Positions 26,675 to 34,361 of a stretch of 43,038 nt of DNA are shown piece after piece. Below the pieces are notes generated by a model. The model saw only the letters and a list, made by a program, of their open reading frames with translations. It made no database searches and was not told the origin of the DNA. This DNA comes from Sphingobacteriaceae bacterium UBA6709. Its GTDB lineage: Bacteria; Bacteroidota; Bacteroidia; Sphingobacteriales; Sphingobacteriaceae. Position numbers and translations under genes: made by a program. Within the stretch, counting starts at the first letter, position 1. Every line of letters begins with the position of its first letter. The DNA lies in assembly GCA_002454425.1 (NCBI GenBank), contig DKIV01000012.1, forward strand, positions 81,779 through 124,816. Direction: 5' to 3'.

Positions 26675-28666
26675 ATGAAAACAATCTGTTCAACTCTCGT
26701 TATGTGTGCCACTATTGTATTTTCATCGGCTCAAGAAAGCAAACCCACCCTTCCGGGTGACACGACATTGCCCTCAACGAAGGAGGAACTCGGCAAGCTT
26801 GCTTCCGCCGGGAATAGCGCGTTTAAATACAGGGTAGATGATTATTTCGCGCGACCGAAGCTTTCCGCATTTAAATTATCGCCCGATGGCAAGTACATTT
26901 CCTATCGCGAGCGCGTTTCGGGGGGAAAGAGACATGTTTATGTAAAGAACATAGCCACAGGGGAAGCGAAGTTAATCCTCGAGGAAGGCAAAGAACTCAT
27001 TCGCGACTACGGCTGGGTAAATAATAATCGTTTGATTTATATACAAGATCAGGGGGGAAATGAAAATTTCAGGCTTTTCGCCATTGATGCCGACGGAAAG
27101 AATAATCTGCCGCTTACCCCTTTTGAGAATGTCAGGGTATCTATATTGAACGTCTTGAAAGATCAGCCTGACTATCTTATTATTGACATGAATAAAGATA
27201 ATCCTCAGATCTTTGAGCCCTACAAAATAAATATTAAGACCGGGGCACTTGTGAAGCTTTACGAAAACAAAGACGCTGCAAACCCAGTCAGCGGCTACGA
27301 TTTTGATAAAGATGGTAATCTGAGAGCTTATTTAAAGCAGGAAGGCGGCACAAATTATAAACTCTACTATCGTGAATCACCATCGTCAGACTTTGTAAAG
27401 ATAAAAGACATTACCTGGAAAGATAATTTCTCCATTCTTTCATTTGACTACACTTCAGGAAATAAGAATCTCGCCTACGTCGTTTCAAATCTCAATAGTA
27501 ATACGGCACGCATTGAATTGTATGATCTGAAAAAAAACACGAGTGTAAAAACTCTATTTAGCAACGATACTTATGATGCCGGCGGAATTGAAACTTCGAA
27601 AAAAAGAGGCTATGAGATAGACTATTTCAGTTACGAGGGTGAAAAAATGGAGTTGGAGCCCGTGAGCAATAGCTTCAAAAATCTATACGCCAAGTTCAAG
27701 GCTCAATTCGGAAAGTATGAGTTCAGCATTGTAAGCAAAACTGACAATGAAGATAAATACCTGCTGTATGTTACCAGTGACAAGCTCTACGGAAAGTACT
27801 ACACGTATGAACCGAAGACGGATAAATTTTCATTACTGTTTGAACTCATGCCAAATCTCAAAGAAGAAGACATGGCAGAAATGCGTCCTATAACCTTCCA
27901 GTCAAGGGATGGTATTGTATTACACGGCTATATTACAATTCCCGCCAACGCCAGTGAAAGCAATAAAGTACCCTTGATAGTAAATCCGCATGGTGGGCCT
28001 TACGGACCACGGGATAGCTGGGGTTTTAATCCCGAGACACAGTTGTTTGCTAGTCGCGGATACGCCACCATACAAATCAACTACCGGGGGTCTGGAGGGT
28101 ACGGGAAAAGCTTCTCCGTGGCGGGCAGCAAGCAGATAGGCCGTAATATGCTGAACGATCTTGAAGATGGCGTAGCCTACGCTAAATCTTTAGGCTTCAT
28201 TGACACTGCGAAGATTGGCATTTATGGCGGCAGCTATGGAGGGTTAGCTACCCTGGGTAGTCTGGTAAAAACGCCGGAACTTTACCAATGCGGGATCGAC
28301 TACGTTGGTGTATCTAATCTATTTACTTTTTACAAGTCATTCCCTCCCTATTGGAAACCATTCCTGGCGCAGGTATATGAGCAATGGTATAATCCCGAGA
28401 ATGAACAGGAGAAGAAGATCATAGAGCAGATATCTCCGGCATTAAACATCGACAAGATTAATAAACCGCTATTTGTGGTACAGGGCGCCAATGATCCGCG
28501 TGTAAATATTGATGAATCTGACCAGATTGTAAGAAGCCTGCGTAAGCGTGGCTTCGACGTACCCTACATGGTAAAATACAACGAAGGTCATGGCTTTGCT
28601 CACGAAGACAATAGAATTGAATTATATGAATGTATGATGGGTTTCTTTGCGAAGCACCTGAAATAG
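26675..28666 (+). CDS. S9 family serine peptidase (prolyl oligopeptidase-like)
   Basis: This 663-residue exported peptidase has a signal peptide ending at about FSSAQ (residue 20), then a beta-propeller region (residues ~60-390) and a C-terminal alpha/beta-hydrolase domain. The catalytic triad is visible: Ser520 in GGSYGG, Asp607 in GANDPRVN and His639 in NEGHGFAHED. Oxyanion-region motifs NPHGGPYGPRDSWGF and NYRGSGGYGKSF are intact. It resembles acylaminoacyl-/dipeptidyl-type S9 enzymes of Bacteroidota that trim peptides in the periplasm. It is a single-gene unit with a strong terminator 9 bp after the stop. Nothing ties it to its neighbours. Confidence 0.95.
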   Translation: MKTICSTLVMCATIVFSSAQESKPTLPGDTTLPSTKEELGKLASAGNSAFKYRVDDYFARPKLSAFKLSPDGKYISYRERVSGGKRHVYVKNIATGEAKLILEEGKELIRDYGWVNNNRLIYIQDQGGNENFRLFAIDADGKNNLPLTPFENVRVSILNVLKDQPDYLIIDMNKDNPQIFEPYKINIKTGALVKLYENKDAANPVSGYDFDKDGNLRAYLKQEGGTNYKLYYRESPSSDFVKIKDITWKDNFSILSFDYTSGNKNLAYVVSNLNSNTARIELYDLKKNTSVKTLFSNDTYDAGGIETSKKRGYEIDYFSYEGEKMELEPVSNSFKNLYAKFKAQFGKYEFSIVSKTDNEDKYLLYVTSDKLYGKYYTYEPKTDKFSLLFELMPNLKEEDMAEMRPITFQSRDGIVLHGYITIPANASESNKVPLIVNPHGGPYGPRDSWGFNPETQLFASRGYATIQINYRGSGGYGKSFSVAGSKQIGRNMLNDLEDGVAYAKSLGFIDTAKIGIYGGSYGGLATLGSLVKTPELYQCGIDYVGVSNLFTFYKSFPPYWKPFLAQVYEQWYNPENEQEKKIIEQISPALNIDKINKPLFVVQGANDPRVNIDESDQIVRSLRKRGFDVPYMVKYNEGHGFAHEDNRIELYECMMGFFAKHLK

Positions 28667-28674
28667 ACATCAAC

Positions 28675-28710
28675 AAAACCCGGGCGCTCTCAGATGATGG
28701 CCCGGGTTTT
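28675..28710 (+). terminator. Intrinsic terminator of the S9 peptidase gene
   Basis: AAAACCCGGGC (28675-28685) pairs perfectly with GCCCGGGTTTT (28700-28710) across a 14-base loop, starting 9 bp after the stop. The stem is GC-rich and ends in four T. Confidence 0.85.
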
Positions 28711-28792
28711 ATTCATCTCCGTTGTTAGCCAAGATTCCATGGCAACACGCGCGATCCTGCGACCAAACACATCAGCCCCCATTGATGAACTC

Positions 28793-29266
28793 TCAATGCA
28801 CCATTTTATTTGCGCAGGCAGAGCTGGCAAATGCTTCCGGTTTCGCCTTAAATACAAATCCCATGCTTAGAATATACCCCATCGCTTCGTGAAGGGCTTG
28901 ATTAGACTTAAACATTGGATTGGTGTTAATATCGGCGTGAACTTCAAGGTCTACATTGTAAAGGTCTAGTAAATCACAGAGGGAGTAGGCGGTTTCAATT
29001 GACTTTTGGACTTCGTTGAGCATTCTTTCTTTAATACTCATTTTCCGGGAGCTTCGTTCCTGATGGATAAACATGAAAGCTCCCTTTTTTTCCCGGAGGA
29101 AGACGATGACTGTCGCATAGTCTGTTACCGCTCCCTTTACCTGTGAGTCTGTACCGATACAGACCTTAAGCTTATTTCCTAACCCATATTCTCTCTCTAT
29201 TGCCCGCCTAACTTCATCTAGAATGTCGGAGTGTATCACCTCTCCGCTGAATTTTTTCCAGGTCAT
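28793..29266 (-). CDS. YkuK-like RNase H-fold protein
   Basis: This 157-residue protein belongs to the YkuK/DUF458 family, which has an RNase H-like fold. I choose the ATG at 29264-29266 because the family starts with an MTWKKFSGE-type motif. Typical segments are GLGNKLKVCIGTDSQ (with the first acidic residue of the RNase H core), VFLREKKGAFMFIHQER, LEVHADINTN and GYILSMGFVFKAKPEAFAS. The biological role is not established; the fold suggests a nuclease. There is no signal peptide. It is divergent from the tRNA-Arg gene and appears to be transcribed alone. Confidence 0.88.
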   Translation of the reverse strand: MTWKKFSGEVIHSDILDEVRRAIEREYGLGNKLKVCIGTDSQVKGAVTDYATVIVFLREKKGAFMFIHQERSSRKMSIKERMLNEVQKSIETAYSLCDLLDLYNVDLEVHADINTNPMFKSNQALHEAMGYILSMGFVFKAKPEAFASSACANKMVH

Positions 29267-29440
29267 AGTCGTTGATTTATGTTTGCATTGGCCTCTCAAG
29301 AGTAATAATGTTTACTACTTTTCGGTCTCTTAAAGATAAGATTTACTTTGTTATTGACATATAAATTATTTGTTAACATATTAACAATCAACAGCTACAC
29401 ACAGAACAGGCTATCTACACACTCCATTTTGCAAAAAAAC

Positions 29441-29471
29441 TTTCAGCATTTCCAAATAACTCCTATATTTG
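29441..29471 (+). promoter_or_regulatory. Promoter of tRNA-Arg
   Basis: TATATTTG (29464-29471) is a perfect Bacteroidota -7 element (TAnnTTTG). TTTC at 29441-29444, one mismatch from TTTG, lies 19 bp upstream as the -33 element. The mature tRNA begins at 29482, about 5 bases after the expected start of transcription. Confidence 0.8.
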
Positions 29472-29481
29472 CACCCGTTAG

Positions 29482-29555
29482 GCGCCCATAGCTCAGCTGG
29501 ATAGAGCAACGGTTTTCTAAACCGTCGGTCTCAGGTTCGAATCCTGATGGGCGTA
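29482..29555 (+). tRNA. trnR: tRNA-Arg (anticodon UCU)
   Basis: The 74-base cloverleaf is complete. The acceptor stem GCGCCCA pairs with TGGGCGT (one G-U at the first pair), followed by discriminator A. The D-arm is GCTCAGCTGGATAGAGC. The anticodon stem ACGGT/ACCGT encloses loop TTTCTAA, with anticodon TCT at 29516-29518 reading AGA. The T-arm is CAGGTTCGAATCCTG. CCA is not encoded (CAACT follows). It has its own promoter and terminator; no integrase or attachment-site duplication is seen nearby. Confidence 0.97.
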
Positions 29556-29560
29556 CAACT

Positions 29561-29596
29561 AAAAAAGGCTTCGCAGATAACTGTGAAGCCTTTTTT
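29561..29596. terminator. Bidirectional terminator for tRNA-Arg and aspartokinase
   Basis: AAAAAAGGCTTCGCAG (29561-29576) pairs with CTGTGAAGCCTTTTTT (29581-29596), one G-U pair, loop ATAA. The A-run/T-run arrangement makes it work in both directions: for the tRNA on the plus strand and for the aspartokinase gene ending at 29638 on the minus strand. Confidence 0.92.
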
Positions 29597-29637
29597 AGTA
29601 TGATGGAAAGCTTTTAATCTAAAGCCCTCATAAACCC

Positions 29638-31170
29638 TCAACGTTGGTACATACCGTTGGCCAAACCAACAACTTTCTTCACCCCCGATAATGAAAAAAC
29701 CTCGGCTCTGCTAAAAGTATCGATTTCGCCAATTACATGGTTTGCCATTTTAGCATTGAGAATAGCGACAGCCTTCTTATAATCAGCTCTTGATATCAGA
29801 AATTGAATACTTACCTTGCGCATAGCAAAGCTAACACTCTTGATATTTATCCCTCCCTTACTAAGAGCATCCGCACTCTGAGCTAACAATCCGGGTCTAT
29901 CCATATTTGAGCCCAACAGGCATACTATAGCAACCTCCTCAACTGACACCGTCTGAAAACAAGACTTAAGATCGGAGAGAAGTCTCTTTGAACAATCCTT
30001 TTCCCATATCGCCGTAGAGATACTGTTCGCGCTGGTAGCCTTAAAAACATAACAAAGTCCGTGTTTTTCCAGCACCTGCATCAGCTGCAGATCGCAGGAA
30101 ACACTAGCCGTCTTCCTGGAATCATAAACATCAATAACCAGCATCTTATCAGAACCACTAATAATTTCAACCTTCTTAAAAGCGCTAACATAGTCGCCAG
30201 TAATGAGGGTCCCCATGTGATCGGGGTCAAAAGTATTCTTAATACGCAAATTAATATTAGCCATCTCAAGTGGCTTGGAGGCCTTCGGATGTATCGCCTC
30301 CATTCCCACGTCCGCTAGCTGATCGGCTATATCATAATTTGTGCGGCCGACAACGCAGCAATTTTCCTTGCCCACAATCATCGGATCGGCAGAAGAAAGA
30401 TGATATTCTTTATGAATAATTGCTTCCCGTGGCTTTAGAATCTGCGCTACCTTACTAAAAGTAATATCCGAATATCCCCGGTCAAACTCCCTCATTAGTC
30501 CCTCGGAGCCTTTTGCGTAGCCCGTAACCACACAGATGCTATTGCTAAAGTCAACGCCCCGGAAAGCACGGCGAATCCGCTGATCGATAGATAGTGCGCG
30601 ATGGTCATCTATGCCACATAAATCAATAAGCTGCACATCTACTCCCCTATTCTTCAATATCTGACTTAGATTATAGGCTGAATGCGCTTCTCCGATAGAA
30701 GCAAGAATCTCGCGGGCTGCCTGTAGATTATCGTCATTACTAACATATCCCGATGACATCACACTCGACAGGCTCTCCAGATACTTGCAAGCTTTACCTA
30801 CACGACCCTCAATAAATATATCAGCAGCCTCCAGATCCAATCCCAGAGACGCATATTTTCGATTAATTAATTTAAGCCCCTCTACCAGGTTCAGAAGAGG
30901 TAGGTGAAAATCCTGAAAGTGCTTAATCCGGTGATAAACGCCGGGGCTGCCTGTTTTTTTGTTCTCAAGCAACATATCGGTAACACCAGCGAAAGCCGAA
31001 ACTACAAATACCCGGTTATAAAGCCCCTGTCCGGTACGATCATGAAAAATAATATTATCAAGCACCTGCGAGAGTGCAGTCATGGAGGTTCCTCCAATCT
31101 TTTCAACGGTTAAGTTTCCTGAGCTTAAGATCAGCTCCTCAGCTATCCGCGAATCTTCTTTTATTTGCAT
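29638..31170 (-). CDS. ask: Aspartate kinase, ectoine-cluster type (Ask_Ect-like)
   Basis: This enzyme phosphorylates aspartate, the first step toward lysine, threonine, methionine or ectoine. The ATG at 31168-31170 gives 510 residues; a longer frame needs a TTG start at 31179. The nucleotide-binding motif is VEKIGGTSM, not the usual KFGGTSV. Together with FVVSAFAGVTDMLLENKKTG, IGEAHSAYN, EFDRGYSDITFSKVA, HKEYHLSSADP and VGRTNYDVADQL-like text (GRTNYDIADQLADVGMEAIHP), this matches the aspartokinase family first known from ectoine clusters. The C-terminus carries tandem ACT-like regions (VVGLANGMYQR tail). No ectABC genes are present in the window. It is divergent from the M20 pseudoenzyme across 454 bp. 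Confidence 0.88.
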   Translation of the reverse strand: MQIKEDSRIAEELILSSGNLTVEKIGGTSMTALSQVLDNIIFHDRTGQGLYNRVFVVSAFAGVTDMLLENKKTGSPGVYHRIKHFQDFHLPLLNLVEGLKLINRKYASLGLDLEAADIFIEGRVGKACKYLESLSSVMSSGYVSNDDNLQAAREILASIGEAHSAYNLSQILKNRGVDVQLIDLCGIDDHRALSIDQRIRRAFRGVDFSNSICVVTGYAKGSEGLMREFDRGYSDITFSKVAQILKPREAIIHKEYHLSSADPMIVGKENCCVVGRTNYDIADQLADVGMEAIHPKASKPLEMANINLRIKNTFDPDHMGTLITGDYVSAFKKVEIISGSDKMLVIDVYDSRKTASVSCDLQLMQVLEKHGLCYVFKATSANSISTAIWEKDCSKRLLSDLKSCFQTVSVEEVAIVCLLGSNMDRPGLLAQSADALSKGGINIKSVSFAMRKVSIQFLISRADYKKAVAILNAKMANHVIGEIDTFSRAEVFSLSGVKKVVGLANGMYQR

Positions 31171-31489
31171 AGTTGTCAATAGTCAATTAATAAACATGAC
31201 CAGCCTGGAGGAAAAACCGCACCACCAGATTTCATCCCGGCCGATCAATACTGGCACGCGATATTTAAAAACCATGCCCAAAAACCAAACAACCCTGAAA
31301 ATCAATAAAATAAAACAAAAACATCTTTCTTAAGAATAACTCAAGCCTACCATTTTGAAAAGCTTTTTCCTGAAAAAGAACGATCATCAGTTAAAAAACC
31401 GAATACTTCCTCCATTCACTCAGAAGATCGTCTACGCACGATGAAATCGCCCATAAAGCGCAAAACAACCCTAACAAAACATTAGGAAT

Positions 31490-31509
31490 ACCTTTCAAAA
31501 TGGAAAGGT
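31490..31509. promoter_or_regulatory. Palindrome, candidate enhancer site for the NtrC-type regulator
   Basis: ACCTTTC (31490-31496) and GAAAGGT (31503-31509) form a 7-bp inverted repeat with a 6-base spacer. The whole 20-bp unit is almost identical to the palindrome at 34130-34150 upstream of kdp; both share CCTTTCA(A/T)AATGGAA. It is centred about 120 bp upstream of the start of transcription predicted from the GG-N10-GC element at 31595. Confidence 0.5.
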
Positions 31510-31594
31510 TGCAAATTACGGAAATAAGGTCTTTGCATAAAAAGAGTAAAGAAAACACTAACACTTAGCCAGATAGCTACACATTGATGATTTA

Positions 31595-31608
31595 GGAATG
31601 CACTTTGC
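31595..31608 (+). promoter_or_regulatory. Possible sigma-54 promoter (-24/-12) before the M20 gene
   Basis: GG at 31595-31596 and GC at 31607-31608 are exactly 10 bp apart, and the -12 block reads TTTGC, matching TTGC. The -24 block (AGGAAT) keeps only GG and A of TGGCAC. Predicted start is near 31620, just before the ATG at 31625. Moderate to weak on its own; the paired palindrome upstream raises it. Confidence 0.4.
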
Positions 31609-31624
31609 TTGCCTTGGCAGAAAG

Positions 31625-32662
31625 ATGAAAAAACTAATAACAGACCCCGACCAGTCGCTTCTATATGCTAGTGCTCTGGATTTGCTTGGCATGATGCTAA
31701 CAAACGTCTCTTCAGATTACAAACAGGGAAACATTGCAAGACTGATTCACGACTTTCTGAAGCAGCGACTTATAGGCAGTAATCTCACTCAAAATACGGT
31801 ATGGGTTAATAACCTGTACTTCGATGTAAATAAACCTAGCATTCTACTGTATTCAGAGATCAAGACACCTAAAGCAATCCGCGGCTTCAGAGCAGATTAC
31901 TCAAAACCCAGCATACGCGATGAAAAACTACAGGCACAAGGCTACAACGATGAAAAGGCCAGCGCAGTGTGCCTAATCGCGGCATTTATTCATTTTCATG
32001 ATCATCCAACGCTACCATTCAATCTGTGCCTTAGCATTCGCGAGCAAGAGCAGGATTGCCCCGACCGGAAAATCACAACCCAGATCCCCGATACAGGCAA
32101 GTTCGACTACGCCATTATCGGTCAGCCTACCGGAATGCATCTGGCAACCGCAGAAAAGGGCAATATGATTCTAATCTGTTCATCAGTTAGCCCCTTCCAA
32201 ACCTCCGTTACTGAGGAAGATGAAAATGCCATTTATAATGCGTTACAGGATATTCTATGGTTTTCATCCTACCAATTTCCAAGGATATCTCACGCCCTTG
32301 GAGCAATCAGAATGACCGTAACAGAAATACAAGGCGGTATCTCCCCCTACTGCATCCCTCCAGATTGCCGCTTTACCGTTAACATCAGACTTACCGACGC
32401 CTACACTTCCGAGGATATCCTCGAAATCATACATGCACACACCCATTGCCACATCACCGTCAGCCATATAAATGAGTTTGCAAGCAGTGTCAGTCATCAA
32501 CACCCCCTGGTTCTTGCAGGACTCAGCATCGGCCGTTCTGCCTACACCATAACGGCCACCGAAAAACATCCTTTCAACATCCCCTCAGTAAGCATGGGCC
32601 CGGGAGAAATATTAAGATCAGGACAACCTGATGAGATTATCTACAGCGAAGAGATTCATTAG
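31625..32662 (+). CDS. Degenerate M20 (ArgE/succinylornithine deacylase-like) pseudoenzyme
   Basis: This 345-residue protein aligns along its full length with M20 acyl-ornithine deacylases of Bacteroidota (for example ALQDI...RMTVTEIQGGI, CRFTVNIRLTDAYTSEDILEII, HPLV, SMGPGE). The di-zinc site is gone. The SHHDT-type motif has become SEIKT (Glu78, Lys80 in place of His and Asp), GEPTG is GQPTG (Gln167), the GHAA lid segment is replaced by an FQTSVTEED-like stretch, and RSHTADEF is RSGQPDEI (Gly333 for His). Only the ND of the GSNDAG motif survives (GYNDEKAS). It also ends early, lacking the last helix. The frame is intact over 345 codons, so it appears to be selected as a non-enzymatic protein, perhaps a ligand sensor. 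It precedes the NtrC-type regulator by 88 bp in the same direction. I chose ATG 31625 over 31598, which would lie upstream of the predicted start of transcription. Confidence 0.82.
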   Translation: MKKLITDPDQSLLYASALDLLGMMLTNVSSDYKQGNIARLIHDFLKQRLIGSNLTQNTVWVNNLYFDVNKPSILLYSEIKTPKAIRGFRADYSKPSIRDEKLQAQGYNDEKASAVCLIAAFIHFHDHPTLPFNLCLSIREQEQDCPDRKITTQIPDTGKFDYAIIGQPTGMHLATAEKGNMILICSSVSPFQTSVTEEDENAIYNALQDILWFSSYQFPRISHALGAIRMTVTEIQGGISPYCIPPDCRFTVNIRLTDAYTSEDILEIIHAHTHCHITVSHINEFASSVSHQHPLVLAGLSIGRSAYTITATEKHPFNIPSVSMGPGEILRSGQPDEIIYSEEIH

Positions 32663-32750
32663 GGCATTCTTTTATACATCAAATATCTGGAAGCTCTGTG
32701 CCCCTACATAACAAATAATATGGATATTTACGACCAAAATCAGGCCTGAG

Positions 32751-34097
32751 ATGCAACAAAACAACGAAGATATTTGCGTATTGATCATTGATGATGAAAA
32801 GAAGCTGAATGATTTGTTAAGCAGAATTATCAGCCTTGAGGGATTTGACGTTAAGCAAGCGTACAATGCCCGCGAGGGATTACGATTGTTAGCTCAGGAG
32901 GATGTGCATGTTGTGCTTAGCGACGTCAAGCTTCCTGACGCAAATGGCGTTGAGCTAGTTGAACAAATAAAAAAGCGCAAACCCTATGTCGAAGTCATTA
33001 ACCTAACAGCTTTTGGAAACATTCCCGATGGCGTACAGTCTATAAAAAATGGAGCTTTTGACTACATCACCAAGGGCGATGATAATGATAAAATTATCCC
33101 CCTACTTAACAAAGCAGCGGAAAAAGCAATACTCCAAAAGCGCGTATTCGACTTAGAACAGAAGGTTGTAAATAAGCATAATTTCGCTTCCATTATTGGT
33201 AACTCTCCGCAAATAAAAGAAAGCATCTTACTTGCCAGCAAGGTTGCCCAAACCGATACCACCGTCCTGCTCCTAGGCGAAACAGGCACGGGAAAAGAAG
33301 TTTTCGCGCAGGCTATTCACGTAGAAAGTCCTCGCAAACTTCAACGTTTTATAGCACTCAACTGTAGTGGATTCAGCTCCGAATTATTGGAAAGCGAGCT
33401 CTTCGGATATAAAGCGGGAGCCTTCACAGGAGCAAACAAAGACAAAAAAGGACTTCTGGAAGAGGCAAACGGCGGTACCCTCTTTCTAGATGAAATTGGA
33501 GAAATGAACCTTGAATTGCAAGCTAAGCTGCTACGTGTGCTGGAAAGTCAAACATTTATTAAACTTGGAGATACCTCTACCAGCAAAGTTAACGTGCGTA
33601 TTGTTGCCGCCACCAACCGGAACCTGCAGGAGGAAGCCGAGGAGGGAAAATTCCGAATGGACTTATTCTATCGTCTCTCTGTTTTCTCTATTTCCCTACC
33701 GGCCTTATCGGGCCGCCGTGGCGATATTGAGTTGCTGGCCGATCATTTTCTCAAAGAATACGGGAGAAAGGTGAACAAGGCAAACCTCGGATTTGCAGAT
33801 GACACCCTCGAACTCCTAAAAAAGCATGCCTGGAAAGGCAACATACGCGAGTTAAAAAATGTTATCGAACGCGTAGTCATCCTCTCAGACAACGAACTGA
33901 TCGAAGCCTCGCTATTACCCTTCGAACTCCAACATCAGCCTGAGCAGCAGAACTCGCTAAATATGCAGATCGTAGAAAAACAGCATATCCGTAAGGTGCT
34001 TACCTACACCCATGGCAACAAGACCGAAGCGGCACGTCTGCTGGGCATCGGCTTAACCACGCTTTACCGGAAGCTGGAAGAATATAAGATCAGATAA
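32751..34097 (+). CDS. NtrC-family sigma-54-dependent response regulator
   Basis: This 448-residue activator has a receiver domain (about 8-125; phospho-acceptor Asp58 in LSDVKLPDANG, conserved Lys108 in DYITKGD). The AAA+ domain (about 145-370) has Walker A GETGTGK at 176-182, the sigma-54 contact loop GAFTGA at 223-228 and Walker B with Asp247 in GGTLFLDEIGEM. A Fis-type HTH is at the C-terminus (HGNKTEAARLLGIGLTTLYRKLEEY). Everything needed to remodel sigma-54 polymerase is present. It sits immediately upstream of kdp, where other bacteria have an OmpR-type KdpE. Its probable kinase is encoded at the other end of the locus (41124-42887). A strong terminator follows 29 bp after the stop. 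Confidence 0.95.
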   Translation: MQQNNEDICVLIIDDEKKLNDLLSRIISLEGFDVKQAYNAREGLRLLAQEDVHVVLSDVKLPDANGVELVEQIKKRKPYVEVINLTAFGNIPDGVQSIKNGAFDYITKGDDNDKIIPLLNKAAEKAILQKRVFDLEQKVVNKHNFASIIGNSPQIKESILLASKVAQTDTTVLLLGETGTGKEVFAQAIHVESPRKLQRFIALNCSGFSSELLESELFGYKAGAFTGANKDKKGLLEEANGGTLFLDEIGEMNLELQAKLLRVLESQTFIKLGDTSTSKVNVRIVAATNRNLQEEAEEGKFRMDLFYRLSVFSISLPALSGRRGDIELLADHFLKEYGRKVNKANLGFADDTLELLKKHAWKGNIRELKNVIERVVILSDNELIEASLLPFELQHQPEQQNSLNMQIVEKQHIRKVLTYTHGNKTEAARLLGIGLTTLYRKLEEYKIR

Positions 34098-34125
34098 TCC
34101 AGCGCGATAACCCTTCCTATTTGAT

Positions 34126-34161
34126 AAAGACCCTTTCATAATGGAAGGGTCTTTTTTTTTT
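34126..34161 (+). terminator. Intrinsic terminator of the regulator gene; also candidate enhancer palindrome
   Basis: AAAGACCCTTTC (34126-34137) pairs with GGAAGGGTCTTT (34143-34154) with one G-U pair and a 5-base loop, followed by T to 34161. It is a textbook terminator 29 bp after the regulator stop. The inner part ACCCTTTCATAATGGAAGGGT (given in two parts: ACCCTTTCATA, ATGGAAGGGT) is nearly the same as the palindrome at 31490-31509. It lies about 114 bp upstream of the predicted kdp start, so it may double as an activator site. Confidence 0.85.
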
Positions 34162-34227
34162 GCGGCCACCTCTAAAAACAACACAAACAACTAAAAACCA
34201 ATACCTTAATCAAAAAATAAAAAACAA

Positions 34228-34242
34228 TGGCACATCCATTGG
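34228..34242 (+). promoter_or_regulatory. Sigma-54-like promoter of the kdp operon
   Basis: TGGCACATCCATTGG matches the sigma-54 consensus TGGCAC-N5-TTGC at nine of ten conserved positions, the last C being G. Spacing between the -24 and -12 blocks is exact. The predicted start near 34254 is 13 bp before the first small open frame (34267). A sigma-54 activator is encoded just upstream. Confidence 0.6.
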
Positions 34243-34266
34243 TATGCACTGCCTAAAAACAATAAC

Positions 34267-34350
34267 ATGTTCATCATCTCATTACTTCTCGCGTTGCTGG
34301 TCTTCTGCCAGCTTATGTTTAAATCCGTTGATTGGTTCGAAAAAATCTAA
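34267..34350 (+). CDS. 27-residue hydrophobic micro-ORF before kdpF
   Basis: The frame starts with ATG at 34267 and ends TAA at 34348-34350, encoding a 27-residue peptide with one predicted membrane span (FIISLLLALLVFCQLMF) followed by the charged tail KSVDWFEKI. It is the first open frame after the predicted sigma-54 start and lies 11 bp before kdpF in the same direction, in what should be the kdp message. Size and topology are like KdpF, but the sequence is not. It could be a second small stabilising subunit of the Kdp complex, a leader peptide, or chance. Conservation in related genomes would decide. Confidence 0.5.
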   Translation: MFIISLLLALLVFCQLMFKSVDWFEKI

Positions 34351-34361
34351 TTCAAATTATC

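Larger units (their letters stand above)
31171..31624. other. Divergent intergenic region between aspartokinase and M20 protein
   Basis: These 454 bp contain no supported gene. The first ~300 bp are unremarkable AT-rich sequence with no clear -7 element for the aspartokinase. The right end holds a palindrome at 31490-31509 and a GG-N10-GC sequence at 31595-31608, both described separately. They suggest control of the M20 gene by the sigma-54 regulator encoded downstream. Confidence 0.5.

Noticed and set aside
29482..29555. tRNA-Arg as an integration site for a mobile element
   Set aside because: No integrase, no repeated tRNA 3' end and no foreign-looking cargo beside it.
31171..31179. Upstream TTG start for the aspartokinase
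   Set aside because: The ATG at 31170 is nearby and gives a normal N-terminus; the TTG adds only three residues.
31598..31624. Upstream ATG for the M20 protein
   Set aside because: It overlaps the candidate sigma-54 -24/-12 region, and the extra nine residues are unlike the family; ATG 31625 fits better.
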